The notes beneath the pieces are model-generated. The model searched no databases. It was not told the origin of the DNA and worked only from the letters and a program-made list of their open reading frames with translations. From contig CALDYR010000014.1 of assembly GCA_937944405.1 (NCBI GenBank), positions 1 to 64,000 on the forward strand: DNA of 64,000 nt, given 5' to 3'. The stretch comes from an uncultured Pirellulaceae bacterium (GTDB lineage: Bacteria > Planctomycetota > Planctomycetia > Pirellulales > Pirellulaceae). Below, piece by piece: positions 56,901 through 64,000 of the stretch; positions within the stretch are counted from its first letter, which is position 1; each line of letters begins with the position of its first letter. Both the position numbers and the translations under genes were made by a program.

Positions 56901-59900
56901 CTACATTTCGAGAACCCGAATCCGCAGATCGATTTTGCTAACAGCCCGTTTTCGGTCACCGACCAGTGCACCGATTGGCCCCGTACCGATGTCCCTCGCC
57001 GGGCAGGGGTAAGTGCTTTTGGTGTCGGTGGCACCAACGCTCACATCGTGTTGGAAGAATCCCCGCGAATTTCAGCTCAATCCAACACCGATACTGATAC
57101 TGATACTGAGCAACCGTTGCAGATATTTCCGGTCAGTGCAAAAACGAAAACGGCATTAGAAAGCCGCATGATTCAGATAACCGATGTGCTCAGCGATCGG
57201 CAGATCTTTCACGACATCGCGACCACGTTACAGTTGGGCCGGGAACACCAGAGCTATCGGGCGTTTGTGGTTGCTGAAACTGCGGGCGAAGCCGCTCAAA
57301 AGTTTTCGTCAAAAAAGATGCCTGATGTGGTCTCGGGCAAATCGCGCAGCGACCAAAGAGCGACCGCGTTTATGTTCCCCGGCCAAGGGGCGCAGTACGT
57401 CCGGATGGGACAAAACCTCTATCAATTCAACGACGTATTTAAAAACGCACTTGACCGTTGCAGCGACATTCTTCAGCCGCTGCTGGGTCGGGATTTGCGT
57501 GATGTTCTGTTTCCCACCGATGGCGGAGAGGCAGCATCCGAAGAAATTCTCAAAAACACACGCTTCACACAGCCCGCGCTGTTCGCCCTCGGTTACAGTT
57601 TGGCCCAAGTTTGGGTTGATTGGGGAGTTACGCCTGACCGATTGATTGGACATTCGATCGGTGAATTTGCGGCCGCGTGCGTTGCTGGCGTTTTCTCGTT
57701 AGAGGACGGTTTGGCGATGATCGCTAAACGTGGCGAACTGATGGCGGCACTGCCGGGCGGCAGTATGGTCAGCGTTCGCAAAAACGGACGCGCAATCGAA
57801 CCCTTAATCAGCGGGGATTTGGCCGTCGCAGCCTACAACGGCCCTGAGTTATGCGTGGTCGCCGGTCCGGACGAACAAGTCGCCGCGTTCGTTGCGAAGC
57901 TCGAATCACAAGATATCGTGTGCCGGATACTGCATACCTCTCACGCGTTTCACAGTTCGATGATGGATTCCATTGTCGAACCGTTTGAGCGATTCATTGC
58001 GTCCATCGAGCTCCAACGTCCTCAGATTCCGATCATTTCCACCGTGACTGGAAAACAGATGACCGGCGCAGAAGCGACTTCTGCGGCGTACTGGGCTGAA
58101 CATCTTCGCCGGCCCGTTCGATTCTCAGATGCGGTCGAAACGTTGTGGTCCCAAGACGCCAGTCGGATATTGATCGAACTGGGGCCTAGGAAAACATTAG
58201 CCACTTTGGCGATGCAGCACGCTGAGGATCGAAAGTTGCAAAAAGCGATTCCATCGCTGTCCAGTCACTCAAAGGATCACGAGGAATTTCGCACCATGTT
58301 GGCCGCCGCCGGAGCGCTGTGGTTGGCCGGTGCAGATGTTGCGTGGGATCGGTTGACGGTTCAAAAAGGTAAAAAAATTCCTTTGCCCACTTACCCGTTC
58401 GAACGCAAAAAGTTTTTCGTGGAACCGATGGTCGCCATCCCTCACGCACCTCCGGTAAAACCTGAGTTACCAACTGAATCACCCTTTTCTCAATCCCCCC
58501 CCGTTCCTTTTCAAAACGCAGTCACTTCGATAGAACAAAAGAAAGTACCTATCATGAACCAGCGACGAACTAACATTACTCAATCGATCTATGAAGTCTT
58601 CGAAAACACCTCTGGTTACGATTTAACCGAATTCGAGGGCGATACGACCTTTTTTGAAATGGGGTTGGATTCGCTTGTGCTGACCCAGACCGCGACCGCG
58701 CTGAAGAAAGAGTTTGAAGTCGACATCACTTTTCGGCAATTGCTCGAACAGGTTTCGACCGTCGATGCTTTGGCTGAGTTTTTAGACGACCAGGCGTTGG
58801 GGGATAAATACGCTGCTGCGGCCCCAGTGGTTGTCGAAGCCCCTGCCAGCACGTTGGTCGACGTTGCGCCCACTGAGATCGCGCTGCCGGTTCCGGAAGT
58901 CTCATCAACTCCCGTTGCCCCGCAATCGTCTGCAGTCGCGGTAACGCAAAGTGCCCTCAGTTCGGTCGCGTTATCGGCTGACGCGAATGTGCAATCGGTG
59001 ATTCAAAATCAACTCCAACTGATGGCTACCCAGTTGCAATTGCTTGGCGGTGCGCCGGTGACATCACCGGCGGCTTCGGATTCACCGGTCCAACCGGTAG
59101 CAACAGACAGCAACGCGGAAAAATCCCAGCTAAATGCAACGGCCGACGCCTCCACAGCGCCCGACAACACGCCGACCAGCCATGGAACAGGCGCTCACGA
59201 GCAAGCTGCGACTGATGATGTGAAGGAAGCGCAGAAGCAGGCCTTCGGTGCTGCGGCGCGCGTCACGCTGTCGGCTGAAACGTTGTCCACGGTTCAAGAA
59301 AAAGCGCTCAAAGCGCTGATTCAAATGCAGTGCGACGCAATGCCCAAAAGCAAAGCCTTTGCTCAGGAGCACCGAAAGTATTTGGCCGACCCACGAACGG
59401 TTTCCGGGTTCCGGCCTGACCTCAAGGAGCTCATTTTTCCGGTGGTCGTTGATCGGACCAAAGGCGTCCACCTGTGGGATCTTGATGGAAATCAGTACAT
59501 TGATTTCACCTGTGGTTTTGGTAGCAATTTCCTGGGGCACGTTCCTGATTTCGTTGTGGATGAAATCACCGATCAATTGAAAACCGATTATTCGATCGGC
59601 CCGCAAACTCCGTTGGCTGGCGAAGTTGCGAAACTGGTTCACGAACTCACCGGCAACGAACGCACGGCGTTTGCCAGTACGGGGTCGGAAGCGGTTATGT
59701 GTTGCACGCGGTTGGCGCGGACGTACACCGGGAAAGATTTGATCGTCTACTTCAGTGATGACTATCACGGGATTTTGGACGAAGTGATCGTGCGTGGCAA
59801 CAAAAAACTCAAGAGTTTTCCAGCGGCTACCGGGATTCCTAAAAGCCATGTCGAAAACGCGCTGATTCTTCCTTGGGCCGACCCGAAATCGTTGGACATT

Positions 59901-60785
59901 ATCCGTGATCGTATCGACGAACTGGCGGGAATTTGTTTGGAACCGGTTCAAGGACGCCGCCCCGACTGTCAACCCAAAGAATTTATTGCGGCGTTGCGCG
60001 AAATCACAGAAGACGTTGACACCGCATTGATCTTCGATGAAGTCATTACCGGGTTCCGGATCGCACCCGGCGGTGCCCAAGAGTACTATGGCATTCGAGC
60101 TGATCTATGCAGCTATGGTAAGGTGTGCGGCGGCGGTCTGCCGATCGGTTTGATCAGCGGAAAAGCAAAATACATGGATGGGCTTGATGGTGGGTTCTGG
60201 GAATTTGGTGACGACTCACGCCCCGTAGCGGGGATGACTTACTTTGCCGGCACGTTCTTGAGGCATCCGCCGGCGCTGCGGGCCAGCAAAGCGATTCTCA
60301 GTTATATCAAACAGCAGGGCCAACCGCTTTATGATCGGATCAACGCTCTGGGGGACTACGCTACCGAGCAATTAAACGCGCTGTTTAAGCGGATGGAAGT
60401 TCCCATGGAGGCCGGTAATTTCGGCACGCTGTTTAAGGTCCAGATCAAAGAAGAACTGAACTACAGCGAATTGATCTTCAGTGGACTTCGTCGTCGAGGC
60501 ATGTTTATGTATGACCATCGCCCGAACCTGATGACGACGCAACACACCCGCGCCGATGTCGATGCGATGGTTGCGGCGTTCGAAGCCACCTTGTGCGAAT
60601 TGCAACCGTTGGGCTTTGTGCCGGGCGAAGGTTACAAGAACGTAAAACCTAAATTTGATGCAAACCAGCCGCCAAAATCCGACGCCAAAATTGGTAAGGA
60701 CCGCGCTGGCAAACCGGCGTGGTTTGTCCCTGACATGGCCAACCCCGGCCAGTTCACCCAGGTCAGCCAGAGCAGCATGGGGTAA
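53946..60785 (+). CDS. Hybrid NRPS-PKS with aminotransferase: A-T-KS-AT-ACP-AMT
   Basis: A 2279-residue megasynthase. The adenylation domain (1-500) has YTSGSTGLPKG near 168 and YGPTET near 306; pocket residues read D-F-M-Q-V-G-L-V-G. The carrier has Ser555 (GGNS). The ketosynthase has Cys784, His920 and His960. The acyltransferase has Ser1237 (GHSIGEF). The ACP has Ser1576 (GLDSL). A 200-residue Ala/Ser/Pro-rich linker leads to a class III aminotransferase (1800-2250) with FDEVITGF and PLP Lys2059 (YGKVCGGG). No ketoreductase is present. It would load an amino acid, extend it with a malonyl unit and aminate the beta-keto group, giving a beta-amino acid. Product unknown. Confidence 0.92.
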   Translation: MNTIRKKNPAAQCNYPVGVTLHQIISVSAERWPENVAVQFEDDSLTYRQLDQRSNQLAHHLISQGVEAGTLVGLCCQRNIDTAVMILGILKTGAGYVPLDPEYPLDRIQFMASDSDLAYVLGHTQQRQLIESLGPDFTLVDDNRQQIDLCQTTVPARSVDPARSIAYVIYTSGSTGLPKGCLVPHAPAVNQTFAMGSRLGFAQTDSLLATTTLAFDFSIMEMFVPLFHGGTLVIADRQTAKDNDALVAAIEKHQVTFMQGTPAMWRLICQTDFVGGPEMTFVAGGEALPRDLLQPLLDRCGRLFNLYGPTETCVGSNMGQIKTAQDRITVGPTFDNYNVYIVDQARNICPPETTGEVWIGGAGVTAGYQNRPELTAEKFVVFGGERVYRSGDLGKITDDGLLEIVGRIDNQVKIAGHRIELGEIDAAMAACDNVRLAATVVQELAPGDVRLIGYLIAQDDSQIDLGEIKDTIAQTLPEYMIPALLTEVDEFPYTPSGKLDRNAFPDPSSDRPDLPSAYVAPKTDNELALCRIFEEVLGIKGVGVNDNFFEMGGNSIRAIKVVSTANDRMDIALTAAQFYDAPSIGQILSVGKDEQKFAGSQPQTQQQKNDGKSRFAIIGMAARLPGADTVDQFWDNLLQGKESIRVFTPGELDPLIVPSVQESENYVPARGIIEDADHFDARFFGIPPREAEMIDPQQRIMLEMVWTALEDAGCVPDNFAGSIGIWAGTYATSYYSQILLRNPDAIARFGEFPTLVANEKDFIATRVAHRLNLTGPAINVNTACSTSLVAIIEACTALAAGLCDAAIAGGTSVQFPQNQGHLHQQGNIFTPDGHCRPFDAAAAGTLFSDGAGAIVIKRLEDAIDQGDHIYAVIGGYGINNDGGRKASFSAPSIDGQAGAIAMALDHAGFDAESIGYIEAHGTATLIGDPIEVSALNKVFTARTDKRQFCKIGSVKSNVGHTVAAAGVTGLIKTVLSLHHEQIPKTLHFENPNPQIDFANSPFSVTDQCTDWPRTDVPRRAGVSAFGVGGTNAHIVLEESPRISAQSNTDTDTDTEQPLQIFPVSAKTKTALESRMIQITDVLSDRQIFHDIATTLQLGREHQSYRAFVVAETAGEAAQKFSSKKMPDVVSGKSRSDQRATAFMFPGQGAQYVRMGQNLYQFNDVFKNALDRCSDILQPLLGRDLRDVLFPTDGGEAASEEILKNTRFTQPALFALGYSLAQVWVDWGVTPDRLIGHSIGEFAAACVAGVFSLEDGLAMIAKRGELMAALPGGSMVSVRKNGRAIEPLISGDLAVAAYNGPELCVVAGPDEQVAAFVAKLESQDIVCRILHTSHAFHSSMMDSIVEPFERFIASIELQRPQIPIISTVTGKQMTGAEATSAAYWAEHLRRPVRFSDAVETLWSQDASRILIELGPRKTLATLAMQHAEDRKLQKAIPSLSSHSKDHEEFRTMLAAAGALWLAGADVAWDRLTVQKGKKIPLPTYPFERKKFFVEPMVAIPHAPPVKPELPTESPFSQSPPVPFQNAVTSIEQKKVPIMNQRRTNITQSIYEVFENTSGYDLTEFEGDTTFFEMGLDSLVLTQTATALKKEFEVDITFRQLLEQVSTVDALAEFLDDQALGDKYAAAAPVVVEAPASTLVDVAPTEIALPVPEVSSTPVAPQSSAVAVTQSALSSVALSADANVQSVIQNQLQLMATQLQLLGGAPVTSPAASDSPVQPVATDSNAEKSQLNATADASTAPDNTPTSHGTGAHEQAATDDVKEAQKQAFGAAARVTLSAETLSTVQEKALKALIQMQCDAMPKSKAFAQEHRKYLADPRTVSGFRPDLKELIFPVVVDRTKGVHLWDLDGNQYIDFTCGFGSNFLGHVPDFVVDEITDQLKTDYSIGPQTPLAGEVAKLVHELTGNERTAFASTGSEAVMCCTRLARTYTGKDLIVYFSDDYHGILDEVIVRGNKKLKSFPAATGIPKSHVENALILPWADPKSLDIIRDRIDELAGICLEPVQGRRPDCQPKEFIAALREITEDVDTALIFDEVITGFRIAPGGAQEYYGIRADLCSYGKVCGGGLPIGLISGKAKYMDGLDGGFWEFGDDSRPVAGMTYFAGTFLRHPPALRASKAILSYIKQQGQPLYDRINALGDYATEQLNALFKRMEVPMEAGNFGTLFKVQIKEELNYSELIFSGLRRRGMFMYDHRPNLMTTQHTRADVDAMVAAFEATLCELQPLGFVPGEGYKNVKPKFDANQPPKSDAKIGKDRAGKPAWFVPDMANPGQFTQVSQSSMG

Positions 60786-60800
60786 GCTTTCTTCGTCTTC

Positions 60801-60822
60801 GGTGCGCTGGTGACAGCGCACC
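60801..60822 (+). other. Perfect hairpin between the two megasynthase genes
   Basis: ggtgcgct (60801-60808) pairs perfectly with agcgcacc (60815-60822) around a 6-nt loop, 16 bp after the stop of the first synthase. No T tract follows, so it is not a typical terminator. It may affect mRNA stability or relative expression of the two genes. Confidence 0.45.
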
Positions 60823-60874
60823 ACAAGTCCCGATCGAATTTTCCTTCCTTTTCTGTTCAAAGCAAAATCTTACC

Positions 60875-63800
60875 ATGACTATAAACACAACATTTTCTGC
60901 GCTGAGTGCTTCCTCTATCGCTCCGGTGATTGTCGGCACCGATTCGAACGTAGAGAAAACGTTTCCCGCAACCGATGCGCAGATTGAAGTTTGGCTCGGG
61001 AGCCAGCAAGGCGTGGACGCGTCGTGTTCCTTCAACGAGATGGCGACGATTGTTTTCGAAGGCGCGTTGGACGTCGAAAAATTGCAATCGGCGATTGCAC
61101 AAACCGTAAAACGCAACGACGCCCTGCGCAGTGTTTACTCATCCGATGGCAGTACGGTGAACGTGTTAAAAGAATTACCGCCAAGCTATAAATTTGAGGA
61201 CTGGAGTAGCGAAAACGACCTCAATTTTGCCAAACGCCAAAATGAGTTGATCACCGATCAAGGTAATACCCCGTTTGATTTAGAACATGGTCCTTTGGTT
61301 CGGTTGATTCTTCAAAAGGCGAGCGACAGACGACATTTTCTCACGATCAACGCTCATCATATTTTGCTTGACGGTTGGTCGTTGGCGGTGTTGATCAGAG
61401 ATTTGGGGTACTTCTATGACGTTGAAAATGGCGTGCTGCGCGAGGATCTACCGCCGGCGGTCAGCTACCAGGATTTTTCAGTAGCGATGACGCAATACAA
61501 TCACTCGGAGCAAAGGTCGGTCGACCAAGAGTACTGGGTGGGGAAGTTTTCCGATACGGTCCCGGTGCTGGATCTACCGATCATCGACAAACGTCCACCG
61601 GTCAAGAACTTCGCCGCCGGTCGTTACGATCATCTTTTAAGTTCTGACCTTGTGCAACAATTAAAGCAATTGGGGGCTCGATCGGGGTGTAGTTTGTTCA
61701 ACACAATGTTGGCCGGATTTCAGGCCTACGTCAGCAGAATTTCAGGAAGTGAGGATTTCGCGTTGGGCATTCCCACGTCCGGGCAAGCCACGATGGATTT
61801 CCCAGATTTGCTGGGCATGTGCGTCAACACAATTCCGCTACGTACGACGGTCGATTGCGATCTGCCGTTTACTCAGTACATGAAACAGTCGCGCAAGGAA
61901 TTGCTCGACGCGCTCGAACATCAGCGTTTATCGTTCGCGTCGTTGTTGCGAATTGTTGCCCCGCCGCGTGACCCGAGTCGTTCTCCCATCATTAACGTTT
62001 CTTTTAACCTTGATCCCGAACTGGATTTGGAAGAGATGGGGTTTGATGGTGTCGGTTTGCGTGTCATCGTCGAACCGCGCGCTTATGAGAATTTCGAGTG
62101 GTTTGTGAATGGGGTGATTCAAAAGGACCGTTCTGTAGAACTTCAGATTCAGTACAACTCAGACCTGTTCACTGACGCACGCATGGCCGATTTGATGGAT
62201 GGATTTGAGCGATTCATCAGTGGAATTGTGGAAAAACCAGAATCACCTATCAACAGCCTAGACGTTGTCAGTGTTGATCAACAAAGGCAATTGGCGGTCG
62301 ATTGGAATGCGACCGAGATGGAGTACCCCGCGGATTCAACGTTACACCAGCAATTCTCATTACAGGCCTCGCAATCGCCGGGCAAAGTTTGCGTGCAATT
62401 TGACGACACGAAACTAACGTACGCTCAAGTCGATCAACGGTCCAATCAAATCGCGGCCTACTTGATCGAACATGGTGTCGGCGAAGGTGATCTGGTCGGC
62501 ATCTGCGTCAATCGTTCGGCCGATATGCTGGTGCAGCTGTTCGGGATTCTCAAAACGGGCGCAGGTTACGTGCCTCTGGATCCTGAATATCCCATCGATC
62601 GACTACAGTATATGTGTGACCATTCAGGTTTGACATTAGTTGTGACTGAACGGGCGTTGGCAGGAGTGGTCGCCGAATTTGGCAAACCCAGCATTGAAAT
62701 CGATCGTGTCGCCGATGCTATCGCGGCTCAGTCGTTGGAGTGTCCACCGCAATCGGCGTCTCAGTTGTCGGTGTGCTACGTCATTTATACTTCTGGATCT
62801 ACCGGAAAACCTAAAGGCGTGCGTGTGCCTCATGGCGCGGTTTTGAACTTCCTTTACAGCATGAAAGATACACCAGGTTTTAAAGTCGGCGATTCTGTGT
62901 TGGCGGTAACGACTCTATCGTTCGATATCGCGGTTTTAGAACTGTTTTTGCCGTCGTTATTTGGGGGGACGGTGGTGGTCGCCGATCACCGCATCACATC
63001 CGATGGAATCGAAATGGGCAAAGCCCTTCAACGATACTCGATCGATTTATTACAAGCGACTCCTGCGACGTGGCGGTTGCTGTTGTCGGCGAATTGGGAA
63101 GGGAAGAAGGATCTGAAAATTTTATGCGGTGGCGAACCGCTGCCCGCCGATTTGGTGGCCCCGTTGCTCAGCCGCTGTGGTGAGCTTTGGAATATGTACG
63201 GTCCAACTGAGACCACGGTTTGGTCGTCGGTTTTCCAGATTAAGTCTGCCGACGCCCCGATTTTGATTGGACGGCCGATCGGCAATACGCAAATCTACAT
63301 CTTAGATCGCAATGGGAATCCAGTGCCCGTTGGCAGCGAAGGAGAGATTTATATTGGGGGGGCGGGAGTAACCTTGGGTTACTTAAACAAACCAGAACAT
63401 ACCGCCGAACGCTTTGTCGATCATCGCTGGTTCAATCCGTTTGCAAACTATGTCAGTGACAAGATTTATAAAACGGGCGACATCGGTCGGTACCGCGATA
63501 ATGGGGAAATCGAATTCCTGCGCCGCAATGACAAACAGGTGAAAGTGCGCGGGTTCCGAATTGAACTTGGCGAAATTGAAACCGTTTTAAAGAATCACCC
63601 GTCGGTTGACCAAGGCGTTGTTATTGTTCGTCAGGACACCGTCGGAGACACGCGACTGGTCGCCTACTTCGTTGGCGATGCCGACGGCGCAGCGGTCCGC
63701 GATCACTTACGATCGATCTTGCCCTACTATATGATTCCGCAGCATCTGGTGCCTTTAGATGCCATGCCGCAAACCAACAATGGCAAGATTGACTATCAGG

Positions 63801-64000
63801 CGTTACCGATTCCGCAAAAGACCGTTGCCGAATCAAAAGACCAAGCGGTAGCCGAAAAAAACGCCGGCGAAAAATTGCTGGTTGAGATTTGGAAGGACGT
63901 GTTGGAATTAGATGATGTCTGCGTTCACGATAACTTCTTTGATCTTGGCGGCCATTCATTACTGGTGATGAAGGTGATTACCGAAGTCGAATCACGGACC
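60875..64000 (+). CDS. Nonribosomal peptide synthetase, C-A-T module, 3' end outside window
   Basis: At least 1042 residues, open to the window edge. A condensation domain (about 25-450) has the catalytic HHILLDGW (His162). An adenylation domain (about 480-960) has YTSGSTGKPKG near 639, YGPTETTVW and YKTGDIGRY. Its pocket residues read D-I-L-Q-L-G-M-V-W, very close to the known glycine code. A carrier domain has Ser1028 (LGGHSLLV). It begins 89 bp after the hybrid synthase and should condense that enzyme's beta-amino acyl product with glycine. Further domains lie beyond the window. Confidence 0.93.
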   Translation, partial: MTINTTFSALSASSIAPVIVGTDSNVEKTFPATDAQIEVWLGSQQGVDASCSFNEMATIVFEGALDVEKLQSAIAQTVKRNDALRSVYSSDGSTVNVLKELPPSYKFEDWSSENDLNFAKRQNELITDQGNTPFDLEHGPLVRLILQKASDRRHFLTINAHHILLDGWSLAVLIRDLGYFYDVENGVLREDLPPAVSYQDFSVAMTQYNHSEQRSVDQEYWVGKFSDTVPVLDLPIIDKRPPVKNFAAGRYDHLLSSDLVQQLKQLGARSGCSLFNTMLAGFQAYVSRISGSEDFALGIPTSGQATMDFPDLLGMCVNTIPLRTTVDCDLPFTQYMKQSRKELLDALEHQRLSFASLLRIVAPPRDPSRSPIINVSFNLDPELDLEEMGFDGVGLRVIVEPRAYENFEWFVNGVIQKDRSVELQIQYNSDLFTDARMADLMDGFERFISGIVEKPESPINSLDVVSVDQQRQLAVDWNATEMEYPADSTLHQQFSLQASQSPGKVCVQFDDTKLTYAQVDQRSNQIAAYLIEHGVGEGDLVGICVNRSADMLVQLFGILKTGAGYVPLDPEYPIDRLQYMCDHSGLTLVVTERALAGVVAEFGKPSIEIDRVADAIAAQSLECPPQSASQLSVCYVIYTSGSTGKPKGVRVPHGAVLNFLYSMKDTPGFKVGDSVLAVTTLSFDIAVLELFLPSLFGGTVVVADHRITSDGIEMGKALQRYSIDLLQATPATWRLLLSANWEGKKDLKILCGGEPLPADLVAPLLSRCGELWNMYGPTETTVWSSVFQIKSADAPILIGRPIGNTQIYILDRNGNPVPVGSEGEIYIGGAGVTLGYLNKPEHTAERFVDHRWFNPFANYVSDKIYKTGDIGRYRDNGEIEFLRRNDKQVKVRGFRIELGEIETVLKNHPSVDQGVVIVRQDTVGDTRLVAYFVGDADGAAVRDHLRSILPYYMIPQHLVPLDAMPQTNNGKIDYQALPIPQKTVAESKDQAVAEKNAGEKLLVEIWKDVLELDDVCVHDNFFDLGGHSLLVMKVITEVESRT

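Noticed and set aside
59130-60080. Long antisense frame (316 codons) opposite the aminotransferase domain
   Set aside because: The forward strand is an unambiguous class III aminotransferase; the antisense frame is a shadow.

Overview
The window looks like chromosome from a planctomycete, probably Pirellulaceae-like. This rests on protein character: a membrane protein with an N-terminal NPYASP motif, a DUF1080 protein, HEAT/TPR secreted proteins, widely spaced ribosomal protein genes, a zinc-ribbon S14 and frequent GTG starts. It is inference; no taxonomic search was possible.

Layout. 1-7046: 3' part of the S10-spc ribosomal cluster (L16, L29, S17, L14, L5, S14, S8, L6, L18, S5, L15), an intrinsic terminator, then secY. 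L24 and L30 are missing from their usual slots. 7047-10506: a decay zone with a shattered nitrilase-family gene, an internally deleted IS1380-like element with both ends, a CAU tRNA with a strong terminator, a methyltransferase, and a 153-bp IS66-like MITE with 8-bp target duplications. 10507-13003: a sugar-acid dehydrogenase divergent from a tagaturonate epimerase. 13118-21006: zinc-ribbon membrane protein, NAD synthetase, DUF1080 protein, TPR protein, and a STAS/RsbW partner-switching pair. 21262-37392: a fused LplT-PlsC-Aas lysophospholipid protein, a Na+/H+ antiporter with a His-rich insert, PdxH, a candidate selenoprotein, a solute-binding lipoprotein, a large TPR protein, an M32 carboxypeptidase and a PH-domain protein. 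37500-42896: RibD, a GNAT protein, an MCE-like anchor protein, a fused Mla-type ATPase-permease, and a thioredoxin-fold candidate selenoprotein. 43025-49480: a CPBP protease and a four-gene uronate/sugar-acid operon led by a 2-hydroxyacid dehydrogenase and ending with uxaC. 49859-52991: a membrane protein, a wrecked TetR gene joined to an IS5-family transposase tail, and the pyrimidine salvage pair thymidine phosphorylase/cytidine deaminase. 53158-64000: a phosphopantetheinyl transferase followed by a hybrid NRPS-PKS-aminotransferase and a second NRPS that runs off the end.

The most striking result is two genes that conventional calling splits at an in-frame TGA. Each reads through in the same frame into conserved-looking protein. 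In each, a GC-rich hairpin with a GGUC-type apical loop lies 27-31 nt after the TGA, within the usual spacing of bacterial SECIS elements. One (27902-29278) has the motif C-GGGGG-U-GGGS-C on a HEAT-like protein that I do not recognise, and may be a new selenoprotein family. The other (42351-42896) is a thioredoxin-like protein whose CxxC becomes U-P-P-C. Together they predict that this organism inserts selenocysteine; the sel genes are not in the window.

A second pattern is a set of 14-17-bp tandem duplications between genes, several of which overlap or abut stop codons.
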